Assembly (NCBI GenBank): GCA_934717185.1
Contig: CAKUYQ010000046.1
Span: forward strand, 1-13,569
DNA: 13,569 nucleotides
DNA from: an uncultured Bacteroidales bacterium
GTDB taxonomy: Bacteria; Bacteroidota; Bacteroidia; Bacteroidales; UBA932
Direction of reading: 5' to 3'
Shown here: in pieces, positions 6,178-13,458 of the stretch
Layout: each line of letters begins with the position of its first letter
Numbering within the stretch: the stretch's first letter is position 1
Notes under the pieces: generated by a model
What the model was told of the DNA's origin: nothing
The model's database searches: none
Seen by the model: only the letters and a program-made list of their open reading frames with translations
Made by a program: the position numbers and the translations under genes

Positions 6178-7386
6178 GTGAATTATTACATCAAATTTGG
6201 ACGACTGACCTATCACTTGCAAACAGTAATTAGTATTTTGATACTTGGTTTGTTGATTTATTTTGAATTGCGTGGTGGGAGAAGCTATTTTGACGAGGGT
6301 TTAGCACTTGTATGCATGATTTATGTCACAGTGCTCTTTTTGAAAAAAAGATTAGATGCAACAGATCAAGTGTCGGTGATGCTCCTTTTCATGATAATAG
6401 CAATTGGTATTCTGTCAAATATAATGAGCAAATTAGCATATTCTTGGTTCTCAATTTTTGTTGACATTATTTCTGAAACCAAGTTTTTATGGACACTTTT
6501 TGCTTTTAAATACTACATTACATCAGATGTGTATGATGAGATGTCACGAGTATTGAGACCAGCAGCAAAATGGTTCTGTTACTTGGCAGGTGTATTTGCT
6601 GTTATTTCACAGTTTGTTAACACAGGAATGACCGGACCAGCAAGATATGGGTTGAAATCGTTTAGATTTTTTTTCCCTATGAGCTTTCAGTTTTTAGCTG
6701 TTGCATTAGTAGCGATTTCTGTGCTTTCAGCAAATGAAGATGAGAAGAGTAATAAATCTTGCTACGCAGCAATTTGCCTTAGTTTGATACTAGCAACGAA
6801 AAGCTCTCCACTTTTATTTTCTGTAATGTTTTTGTTCCTTTTGATTTATTTCAAGCGTCATGAACTGTTAAAAACCAGAACGATTGTATTTATCGGAGTA
6901 CTCGTTGTTTTACTGGGGGCGTTTCAAATACAGACATACTTGATGAATGAAAATGCACCCAGATATTTGTTCTTCTATTATGGTGGAAAAACAGCAAATA
7001 CATATTTTCCATTTGGATCCGGATTTGCGACATTTGGCTCGGACCAAGCAGCAAGAAATTATTCACGGCTATACTATCAGTATGGTTTTAATAGATTGTT
7101 TGGGATGAATATTGAAGATGGCTCTTTTTTAAGTGATACATTTTGGCCGATGGCAATTGGTCAATTTGGTTGGATAGGTTCTTTTGTATATATTTATATT
7201 TATATCAGAGTGTTTTTCTCTTTAAAAAAAATGAAATTAAATACGGATCAAAAGGCTTTTTCCTATGCTACATATCTTCAATATATGATTCATGCAATCG
7301 GAGCAGCGATTCTGTCGACGTCGGCTGGATTAATTGGAGCAATAGCACTTTCAATGATTATGAAGCCGGTTGTGAGAGATGAGTAG
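6178..7386 (+). CDS. Second polymerase-like membrane protein (Wzy / O-antigen polymerase-like)
   Basis: A 402-residue protein with about ten to eleven hydrophobic segments, starting at GTG 6178 with GAGG (6167-6170) seven bases upstream. Its large outside loop near the C-terminus contains YFPFGSGFATFGSD (276-289) and LSDTFWPMAIGQFGWIGSF (318-336). These patterns, a PFGSGF.TF followed by a Gly-Trp-x-Gly turn into a membrane helix, are typical of exopolysaccharide polymerases and are distinct from the HN-containing block of the upstream polymerase. The two proteins therefore look like different branches rather than a recent duplication. A low-complexity run of alternating Tyr-Ile (338-343) comes from a TATATT repeat in the DNA. 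Function as polymerase or ligase is inferred from topology and context. Confidence 0.75.
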   Translation: MNYYIKFGRLTYHLQTVISILILGLLIYFELRGGRSYFDEGLALVCMIYVTVLFLKKRLDATDQVSVMLLFMIIAIGILSNIMSKLAYSWFSIFVDIISETKFLWTLFAFKYYITSDVYDEMSRVLRPAAKWFCYLAGVFAVISQFVNTGMTGPARYGLKSFRFFFPMSFQFLAVALVAISVLSANEDEKSNKSCYAAICLSLILATKSSPLLFSVMFLFLLIYFKRHELLKTRTIVFIGVLVVLLGAFQIQTYLMNENAPRYLFFYYGGKTANTYFPFGSGFATFGSDQAARNYSRLYYQYGFNRLFGMNIEDGSFLSDTFWPMAIGQFGWIGSFVYIYIYIRVFFSLKKMKLNTDQKAFSYATYLQYMIHAIGAAILSTSAGLIGAIALSMIMKPVVRDE

Positions 7387-7591
7387 TATATAGAAATATT
7401 TTGAGCGCAGATTCATGTTTTTTACTTCTATAATATCTTGAGAGGAAATTTAGCGTATGCGTTTGTAAGAAAGAATTGTAAAAAGGGATGCACAATAGTT
7501 GGGAGTATTTTGGCCACTGAGATACTACTCTATGGCTGTTTTAATAGTGGAAAAGGTGTATTGAGTACAGTGAGATTATAGGAGATAGAAA
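7387..7591 (+). other. 205-base intergenic gap between second polymerase and flippase genes
   Basis: This is the longest gap in the window. No coding frame of note is seen on either strand. A perfect TATAAT stands at 7429-7434, but the only -35-like TTGAGC (7401-7406) is 22 bases away, which is too far. A second weak pair is TTGGGA (7499-7504) and GATACT (7521-7526), 16 bases apart, with a TG before the latter. AGGAG at 7580-7584 serves the flippase start. A small imperfect inverted repeat (GAGTAT around 7503-7508, ATACT around 7522-7526) is probably chance. The gap may hold a promoter or be a scar of cassette exchange. Confidence 0.35.
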
Positions 7592-8998
7592 ATGGGAAAA
7601 TATGAATACTTATTAAAGAACGTAGGATTAATGACGATAAGCAATTTTGGAAGCAAGATTCTTTCGTTTCTATTGGTTCCTTTATACACGAGTGTTTTGA
7701 GTACATCAGAGTATGGAACATATGATCTATATGTAATTACAATTTTTTTATTAACACCTATTTTATCTCTTAATATCGTGGAAGCACTAATGCGTTTTTC
7801 TCTAGATGAAGAGAATGATAAAAGCGCGGTTTTTATGGGAGCACTGTTTCATTATAGTCTTGCATGTCTTGCATGTGTTCTTTTGGTGTGTATCAACAGT
7901 TCATTTCGGATTATAAAGAGTTTTTGCGACTATCCTATGTTCTTTGTTTTGTACTTTGCTCTCAGTTTGCTCTCGGATTTAATGATCCAATTTGCACGAG
8001 GGTTAGAAAAACTTACGGATGTTGCAGTTGCTGGAATTATAAATTCTGGAATTATGCTGTCACTTAATATTTTGTTTTTGCTCGTGTTTAAATTGGGGCT
8101 GTCAGGTTATTTTTTAGCGAACTGTTCTGCCTTTTTTGCATCATCGATTTACTTGTTTTTTAGACTCAAAGTTTGGAAATATTTTGATATCAGCAAAATA
8201 TTTGATTTGAGAAAAAAGATGACCCAATATAGTAAACCGATGATTTTAAATACGATTGGATGGTGGATAAACAATGCATCGGATAAATATGTTGTTACAT
8301 GGCTGTGCGGAACGGCTGTAAATGGAATTTTTTCGGTTGCATATAAGATACCTTCGATCCTGACAATGGTGCAAACCATATTTAATCAGGCCTGGACAAT
8401 TTCTGCAGTAAAAGAGTTTGATGATAAAAGTGGGGGATTTTACAGTAATACTTATACCGTATATAATGCAATATTAGTATTATGTTGTTCAATGCTAATT
8501 GTTTTCAATAAGCTGGTGGCTAGGCTTTTGTTTGCAAAAGAATTTTATATGGCATGGGAATTTGCTCCTTTTTTAATGATTGCTGTCATTTTTAGTTCCT
8601 TGTCAAGCCTCCTTGGGGGAATATTTGCAGCGGCTAAAAAATCAAATATTTATGGAAAAACGACAATGGTAGGGGCAATAGTCAATATTTTTGCCAATAT
8701 TGTATTGGTGCTGTTATATGGTGCAATTGGCGCTGCAATTGCTACAGTAATTTCAAATGTAATTGTGTGGGTGGCTCGTGTAGCTGAAGCCAATAAAATT
8801 ATTTCTCTTAAAATAAATCATAAAAGAAATATTATTTCCTATGGAATTATAGGTATTCAAGCTATATACATGTTAGCATGTAAAAATGAGTTGCTGTTAT
8901 ATTGTGGTGAGGGGATTTGTGCTTTGAGTGTCATTCTTATGTATTGGCGAGACTTAAAACCAATCATTCTTAAAATTATTGGAATGGAAAGGAATTAG
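7592..8998 (+). CDS. wzx: Wzx-type polysaccharide flippase (MOP superfamily)
   Basis: A 468-residue multi-pass protein with the length and roughly twelve to fourteen hydrophobic segments of Wzx flippases. The N-terminal signature is clear: NFGSKILSFLLVPLYTSVL (18-36) followed by STSEYGTYDLY (37-47). The start of the second half is also typical, SKPMILNTIGWWINNASDKY (214-233). These proteins move undecaprenyl-pyrophosphate-linked repeat units from the inner to the outer leaflet. It is the only flippase in the window and would serve the polymerases just upstream. AGGAG at 7580-7584 supports ATG 7592. This gene and its neighbours are very AT-rich. It ends 10 bases before the pyruvyl transferase start. 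Confidence 0.93.
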   Translation: MGKYEYLLKNVGLMTISNFGSKILSFLLVPLYTSVLSTSEYGTYDLYVITIFLLTPILSLNIVEALMRFSLDEENDKSAVFMGALFHYSLACLACVLLVCINSSFRIIKSFCDYPMFFVLYFALSLLSDLMIQFARGLEKLTDVAVAGIINSGIMLSLNILFLLVFKLGLSGYFLANCSAFFASSIYLFFRLKVWKYFDISKIFDLRKKMTQYSKPMILNTIGWWINNASDKYVVTWLCGTAVNGIFSVAYKIPSILTMVQTIFNQAWTISAVKEFDDKSGGFYSNTYTVYNAILVLCCSMLIVFNKLVARLLFAKEFYMAWEFAPFLMIAVIFSSLSSLLGGIFAAAKKSNIYGKTTMVGAIVNIFANIVLVLLYGAIGAAIATVISNVIVWVARVAEANKIISLKINHKRNIISYGIIGIQAIYMLACKNELLLYCGEGICALSVILMYWRDLKPIILKIIGMERN

Positions 8999-9008
8999 GT
9001 ATACGAAA

Positions 9009-10181
9009 ATGAAAAAGGTATTACTGTTAACATGGTACGATAACAATAATTATGGAACGTCTTTGCAAGCGAGTTCGTTGCGTTCAATAATTTGCGACCC
9101 GCAAATAACAGGGTTGATATCAGAATCCACTGAAAAATTTGAGTGTGATATATTGAGGCATCAGCCGGAAAGACGGGAGCCGAAATCAAAATTCAGAAAA
9201 GTAGTAAAAGTTTTTCAGCCTAAAAACTATCTGATGAAATATAGTCAAATAAGAGATTCGTATATAAAGCGTACAAAACAGAAAGAATTTAAGGCGCGTT
9301 CTTTAGCATTTGATAATTTTACAAATCTGAACTTTACCTTTTCATCATCGATAAATGCGCAAACAGAAATTGAATTGAGAAGGGTATCGGAAAAGTATAA
9401 TATTATCATGTCTGGTAGCGACCAAGTATGGAACCCTGAAGCACTAGATCCAACATATCTATTGCAATGGACTCCGATAGGAAAGAAAAAGGTATCATAT
9501 GGATCAAGTTTGAGCATGACAAAAATACCTGAAAAATATTACGATATATATAGAAAATCACTGCCAAACTTTGATGCGATTTCGATTCGGGATGCTCAAT
9601 GTAGAGAACAACTATCACAAATCGTAAAACGTAATGTTTATACGGTGGTTGATCCAGTAATATTATTAGGAAGAAGAGCACTTTCTCAAAGACAGAGAAG
9701 CATTGAGTTGGGAGATAAGCCTTATATCTTTTGCTACTTTCTTGGAAATAAGGTGGCTCATCGTAAAAATGCAATTAAGTATGCAGAGCAACATGGTTTA
9801 GCAATAAAAGCAGTTGTGAATTGTGGATTTGATTTTAAGGCAGATAAGGATTTACAAAAGTATGCAATATGGGATGTGGATCCGAATCAATTTATATTCT
9901 GTATTCAAAATGCTAAATTTGTATTTACCGACTCATTCCATGCAACCGTTATAGCGACATTATTGCATAAAGACTTTGTGGTTTTTGAAAAAGATAGTAA
10001 TAGACCTGCTCAGAATACCCGAATCAAAGAATTTCTTGCTCTCGCTGGTTTAGATGAACGTTGGGAAATGTCAATGAATCAATTAACGAGTATTGATATG
10101 GGTAAATGGAAGGTGGCAGATGCTAGAATCAATGTGGCCCGTCAAAAGTCTTTCGATTATTTGATGGAGGCCTTGAAATGA
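9009..10181 (+). CDS. Polysaccharide pyruvyl transferase family protein
   Basis: A 390-residue soluble protein of the polysaccharide pyruvyl transferase family (CsaB/WcaK type), whose studied members transfer pyruvate from phosphoenolpyruvate onto a sugar as a ketal or related group. Marks are KKVLLLTWYDNNNYGTSLQA (2-21), ISIRDAQ (191-197), VVDPVILL (213-220) and TDSFHATVIATLLH (307-320), whose His311 matches the conserved histidine. SGSDQVWNP (135-143) is typical of the subgroup found in capsule clusters. ATG 9009 was chosen over ATG 8979: the latter lies inside the flippase gene with no ribosome site, while the family N-terminus begins at 9009. The stop overlaps the next start as ATGA (10178-10181), so it is translationally coupled to the iron-sulfur gene. 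The sugar acceptor is unknown, and members of this subgroup need not all be true pyruvyl transferases. Confidence 0.88.
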   Translation: MKKVLLLTWYDNNNYGTSLQASSLRSIICDPQITGLISESTEKFECDILRHQPERREPKSKFRKVVKVFQPKNYLMKYSQIRDSYIKRTKQKEFKARSLAFDNFTNLNFTFSSSINAQTEIELRRVSEKYNIIMSGSDQVWNPEALDPTYLLQWTPIGKKKVSYGSSLSMTKIPEKYYDIYRKSLPNFDAISIRDAQCREQLSQIVKRNVYTVVDPVILLGRRALSQRQRSIELGDKPYIFCYFLGNKVAHRKNAIKYAEQHGLAIKAVVNCGFDFKADKDLQKYAIWDVDPNQFIFCIQNAKFVFTDSFHATVIATLLHKDFVVFEKDSNRPAQNTRIKEFLALAGLDERWEMSMNQLTSIDMGKWKVADARINVARQKSFDYLMEALK

Positions 10182-11347
10182 TTAAAATTACAGAGTCTTG
10201 TACTGGTTGTTTTGCATGCGTATCGATATGTCCATTACAGAGTATATCACTGCAAGTGAATGAATTTGGTGAGCTATATCCCACGATAGACCAGACAAAA
10301 TGTGTGGATTGTGGGATGTGCACTAAAGTATGTCCAACTAATTCCTCAGTTCGAGGAGTGAAACCAGAAGCTGTTTATGCAGCATATAGTAAGAATTTGG
10401 AAATTTACAAAAAGTCAACTTCTGGTGGCATTTCTATGGAAATTGCAAAGGTGATTTTATCTAATGGCGGAATAGTGTACGGAACAGGAATGGATGGGGT
10501 AAGAGCAAATATAATTCGTGTGGATTCTGAAAAAGACTTATGTCTTATTCAAGGTTCTAAATATGTTCAAAGCCATATGAATGATGCAATGCGACATATA
10601 AAAAGGGACTTGGAAGCGGGCAAGAAAGTTGCTTTTTTTGGTGTTCCATGTCAAGTTGCAGGTGTGCGTAATTTTTTCAAGAAAAGCGTAGAGGGACTGT
10701 ACTTGATTGATATATTGTGTCATGGTGCACCTTCACAAGATTGCTTGCTACAAGGAATTTCATTGGAAACAGAGAAACAAGTTGTGAATGTGAAATTTCG
10801 TGAAAATACAAAATACTGTCTGTCGTTGACTTCATCATCCGGGAATGTAATAAAAGTTCCATATCGTCGTAGCTATTGGTTTAATGGCTTTGTAGAAGGA
10901 TATATTATGAGAGAAGCATGTTATTCATGTGACTATGCAAAGATAGATAGAATGGGCGATATATCATTGGGCGATTTTTGGGGATTAAATGGAGAAAAGA
11001 CGGCACTAAAACATCTGTATGGAGTTAACTTAGTTTTGGTTAATACACCAACGGGAAGAGTGTTGTGGGAACAAATACAAAAAAATGTCTTTTTTGAAAA
11101 GCATGAATTGACAGAAGCCCTACCATATAATCATTCGTTAGAGCGTCCATTAAGTAAACCAAATGAGTATAATATTTTTCGTGAAATGTATTCTGAGTTT
11201 GGTGGAGCTTATGCCATTCAAAATGCATTTAGAAAGAAGACCAAGTACATTAGGATTCGCCGCTGGCTTGCAAAGCATAAAGCACTGAGTTCAGTGGTTA
11301 CAAAAATACCAAAGCTTGGCAATAAATTGAAAGATTATCCGGATTGA
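10178..11347 (+). CDS. 4Fe-4S protein of the coenzyme F420 hydrogenase/dehydrogenase beta-subunit family
   Basis: A 389-residue protein. The N-terminus is a two-cluster ferredoxin module, with Cys8, 11, 14, 18 and Cys42, 45, 48, 52, each followed by the typical downstream Pro or its equivalent. The rest matches the FrhB-like family: KSTSGGISMEIA (79-90), GSKYVQS (126-132), FFGVPCQVAGVRNF (153-166), DILCHGAPS (178-186) and CYSC (248-251) ahead of DRMGDISLGDFWG (257-269). FrhB proteins use FAD and iron-sulfur clusters for hydride or electron transfer. Firmicutes of this type are not expected to make F420, so the family name is unlikely to describe the substrate. No membrane segment or export signal is seen, so it should act in the cytoplasm. 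The ATGA overlap with the pyruvyl transferase gene implies a shared job, perhaps redox modification of a sugar, but that is inference. Confidence 0.9.
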   Translation: MIKITESCTGCFACVSICPLQSISLQVNEFGELYPTIDQTKCVDCGMCTKVCPTNSSVRGVKPEAVYAAYSKNLEIYKKSTSGGISMEIAKVILSNGGIVYGTGMDGVRANIIRVDSEKDLCLIQGSKYVQSHMNDAMRHIKRDLEAGKKVAFFGVPCQVAGVRNFFKKSVEGLYLIDILCHGAPSQDCLLQGISLETEKQVVNVKFRENTKYCLSLTSSSGNVIKVPYRRSYWFNGFVEGYIMREACYSCDYAKIDRMGDISLGDFWGLNGEKTALKHLYGVNLVLVNTPTGRVLWEQIQKNVFFEKHELTEALPYNHSLERPLSKPNEYNIFREMYSEFGGAYAIQNAFRKKTKYIRIRRWLAKHKALSSVVTKIPKLGNKLKDYPD

Positions 11348-11397
11348 TTATAAGTCTTATCAAAACGTGTAGCGGTAATAATAGATGGCGCTTAGTA

Positions 11398-11403
11398 GAG
11401 AGG
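11398..11403 (+). promoter_or_regulatory. Ribosome binding site deciding the second acyltransferase-3 start
   Basis: GAGAGG lies 5 bases before ATG 11409. An in-frame ATG at 11385 lacks a ribosome site, and the protein from 11409 begins with the family-typical charged residues followed by NSSIEMLRILA. Confidence 0.6.
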
Positions 11404-11408
11404 AATGT

Positions 11409-12443
11409 ATGAAGAGAGAACGAAATTCAAGCATTGAAATGCTTAGAATCCTAGCGATGCTAGGAATTGTAATCATGCATACGAATGGGGCGGTAATGGA
11501 GCATGGTTCGGGAACAGGATTTGCTTGGACACAGATTGAAAATGGCATCTTTAATGCCGGAGTTTCGATTTTTGTTTTAATATCAGGATACTTCGGAATA
11601 CGACGAAGCACTCAAAAGTTGATTGAGTTGGAATCGACAGTGATTCTCTATGCGGTTTTAAGCGCATTAGTGGGATGCTACTTTGGCAAAGCGTCTATAT
11701 TAAGCATAATCAAAGCCTTTATTCCTGTTTCAACGAATTGCTATTGGTTTATTTCTTGCTACATATTATTGATGATTTTCTCCCCATATATCAATAGGGC
11801 GATTGATTCGATGAGTGAATTGCAACATAGACAACTACTGTTGCTTATGTCGGCTGTATTTCTTGTTGCACCTACTGTAATTTATTACAGTGTTCTGGGG
11901 GGGGGAGGCAAGAATGTTATAAATATGCTTCTTTTGTATTTTTTGGGGTCATATATTAGAAAATACAGTTTGGACGAACGGTTTGATAAGAAATCTCTTT
12001 TAAAGATCCTGATAGCAACGACGGCATTAAATGTTCTTTTGAATTCTTTGATCAGCATTGCTACAGGAGGAAAGCCACATATTCCTTTTGCAAGGGACTG
12101 TAGTGTTTTTATTGTAATAGAAGCAACGGCTCTGATGATGTTCTTTATGAAGGTTGAGTTCCATTCGAATTTCATTAATAGAGTTGCAAAACATGTGTTT
12201 GCAGTGTATCTTTTTGAAGGTGCATTACGGCAAATTGTGCAAAATATTGTTTTTGACTATAGCATATATGAAGGAGAATGGTACTGGCCCTTAGTAAATA
12301 TTGCTGTTGCATTAATCGCAATGGTTGGCTGTATGTCAATCGACGTACTAGCACAATGGATGTTGAAACCTTTTAGAAAAGCTGCGTTGAAAATGCTAGG
12401 TGACATAATTAATATTAGTCAAAAGATCTTCATTTGTTACTAG
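11409..12443 (+). CDS. Acyltransferase-3 family membrane protein with internal poly-G tract
   Basis: A 344-residue multi-pass protein of the acyltransferase-3 family. It shows RNSSIEMLRILAMLGIVIMH (5-24) with conserved His24, NAGVSIFVLISGYFG (49-63) and NCYWFISCYILLMIFSPYIN (110-129). The RNSSIE..RI and SPYIN forms place it near WcaH/OafA-like capsule O-acetyltransferases and set it apart from the family member earlier in the cluster, so the two probably modify different positions. A run of nine G (11897-11905) encodes Gly164-167, just after the membrane segment that ends near residue 163. Loss of one G would end translation at 11920-11922 and gain of one at 11957-11959, removing about half the protein. 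The gene stands 61 bases after the iron-sulfur gene and is the last AT-rich gene of the cluster. Confidence 0.9.
   Translation: MKRERNSSIEMLRILAMLGIVIMHTNGAVMEHGSGTGFAWTQIENGIFNAGVSIFVLISGYFGIRRSTQKLIELESTVILYAVLSALVGCYFGKASILSIIKAFIPVSTNCYWFISCYILLMIFSPYINRAIDSMSELQHRQLLLLMSAVFLVAPTVIYYSVLGGGGKNVINMLLLYFLGSYIRKYSLDERFDKKSLLKILIATTALNVLLNSLISIATGGKPHIPFARDCSVFIVIEATALMMFFMKVEFHSNFINRVAKHVFAVYLFEGALRQIVQNIVFDYSIYEGEWYWPLVNIAVALIAMVGCMSIDVLAQWMLKPFRKAALKMLGDIINISQKIFICY
11449..11465 (+). other. Perfect 7-bp hairpin near the start of the second acyltransferase gene
   Basis: TCCTAGC (11449-11455) and GCTAGGA (11459-11465) are exact reverse complements around a GAT loop, about 40 bases inside the coding region. 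It may form a small mRNA hairpin, or simply reflect the codons for Ile-Leu-Ala-Met-Leu-Gly. Confidence 0.4.
11897..11905 (+). repeat. G9 homopolymer tract inside the second acyltransferase gene
   Basis: Nine consecutive G, read across CTG GGG GGG GGA. It is the longest homopolymer of G in the window and lies mid-gene in a decoration enzyme. A change of one base in either direction leads to a nearby stop (TAA 11920-11922 for one lost, TAG 11957-11959 for one gained). As given, the frame is intact, so the gene is in the ON state. Confidence 0.85.
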
Positions 12444-12549
12444 CGTGTGGCACTCGCAAAAAGTATTTCAAGTGACAACGAGTCAGATTGAATGCTTAGA
12501 CTAAAGAGGATAAACGGAATTTTGAAACCTCGAAAGGAGAGTAAACAAA
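12444..12549 (+). promoter_or_regulatory. Intergenic gap marking the compositional end of the AT-rich cluster, with a strong ribosome site
   Basis: This is a 106-base gap between AT-rich cluster genes and the GC-richer nucleotidyltransferase gene. AAAGGAGA at 12533-12540 lies 9 bases before ATG 12550. A TTGAAT at 12488-12493 could be a -35, but the sequence 17 bases on (TAAACG) is a poor -10. No terminator is seen: the GCGTG/CAC pairing right after the stop at 12441-12443 is broken and lacks a T-run. A promoter here is plausible but not shown. Confidence 0.35.
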
Positions 12550-13452
12550 ATGAACACAACATTACTTCTCATGGCAGCCGGTATCGGTAGCCGTTTTGGA
12601 ACAGGAATTAAACAGTTGGAGCCAGTGGATGCTTCAAATCATATCATCATGGACTACTCGATCCATGATGCGATTGAGGCTGGCTTCAATCATGTAGTAT
12701 TTATTATACGTAAGGATATTGAGAAGGAGTTCAAAGAGGTCATTGGTGATCGCATTGCCTCCATTTGCTCCTCTCACAACGTAACTGTAGACTACGCTTT
12801 CCAGGATATCAACGACATTCCGGGAACTCTGCCAGAAGGCCGGACAAAGCCGTGGGGGACTGGCCAGGCCGTCCTTGCAGCGAAAAATGTGATTGATACT
12901 CCGTTCGTTGTCATCAATGCAGATGACTACTATGGTAAAGAAGGCTTCAAGGCTGTTCATGAGTATCTTGTAAATGGCGGTGAGTCCTGCATGGCTGGCT
13001 TCGTGCTGAAGAACACGCTGTCCGATAACGGCGGTGTGACTCGCGGTATCTGCAAGATGGATGAGGAAAACAACCTGACTGAGGTTGTGGAGACCAAGAA
13101 CATCGTAAAGACTGCAGATGGAGCAGAGGCAGACGGTGTGGCTGTTGATGTGAATTCTCTGGTTTCCATGAATATGTGGGGCTTGACTCCCGATTTTCTG
13201 GATGTGTTGGAGGACGGATTCAAAGAGTTCTTCAAGAAGGAAGTTCCGGGCAATCCGCTGAAAGCAGAGTATCTGATTCCTATTTTCATCGGTGAGCTGC
13301 TGGAGCAGGGCGAGATGTCTGTGAAGGTTCTGAAGACCAACGACACCTGGTACGGAATGACCTACCATGAGGACGTTGCAGCAGTAAAGGACAGCTTCAA
13401 GAAGATGCTGGAGAGCGGTGTGTACAAGGCTGACCTGTTCAGTGATCTGTAA
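12550..13452 (+). CDS. Sugar-phosphate nucleotidyltransferase family protein
   Basis: A 300-residue cytoplasmic enzyme of the nucleotidyltransferase superfamily, a Rossmann-like fold that activates sugar phosphates to NDP-sugars. Visible motifs are the nucleotide-binding loop LLMAAGIGSRFG (6-17), KQLEPV (21-26) with the catalytic-type Lys21, PWGTGQAVLAAK (101-112) and VINADDYYG (121-129), whose Asp125 would bind the metal and nucleotide. The later NGGVTRG and MNMWGLTPDFL stretches fit the sugar-binding half. It resembles a form common in gut Clostridia whose exact sugar is not established. Codon use is clearly different from the genes to its left, with many CTG, GGC and AAG codons, so it probably belongs to the conserved flank rather than to the variable cassette. 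It could still supply an NDP-sugar to the locus. Confidence 0.88.
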   Translation: MNTTLLLMAAGIGSRFGTGIKQLEPVDASNHIIMDYSIHDAIEAGFNHVVFIIRKDIEKEFKEVIGDRIASICSSHNVTVDYAFQDINDIPGTLPEGRTKPWGTGQAVLAAKNVIDTPFVVINADDYYGKEGFKAVHEYLVNGGESCMAGFVLKNTLSDNGGVTRGICKMDEENNLTEVVETKNIVKTADGAEADGVAVDVNSLVSMNMWGLTPDFLDVLEDGFKEFFKKEVPGNPLKAEYLIPIFIGELLEQGEMSVKVLKTNDTWYGMTYHEDVAAVKDSFKKMLESGVYKADLFSDL

Positions 13453-13458
13453 ACAGCG

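Noticed and set aside
7180..7206. TATATT low-complexity repeat as a possible slippage or recombination element
   Set aside because: It is in frame, short and encodes an alternating Tyr-Ile stretch in a membrane helix. Length changes in multiples of six would be silent for the frame, so no switch is implied.
7387..7591. Remnant of a transposase or small gene in the longest gap
   Set aside because: All frames on both strands contain stops at short intervals, and no transposase-like motif or terminal inverted repeat pair was found.
8979..9008. N-terminal extension of the pyruvyl transferase from ATG 8979
   Set aside because: It lies within the flippase coding end, has no ribosome site, and the family signature starts at 9009.
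12443..12457. Possible terminator hairpin after the second acyltransferase gene
   Set aside because: The GCGTG and CAC-T-CGC pairing needs a bulge, and the sequence after it is A-rich rather than a T-run.
12634..13368. A 244-codon open frame on the minus strand across the nucleotidyltransferase gene
   Set aside because: It is the antisense shadow of a strongly motif-supported gene. Its translation is rich in His, Cys and Arg with no recognisable fold and has no ribosome site.
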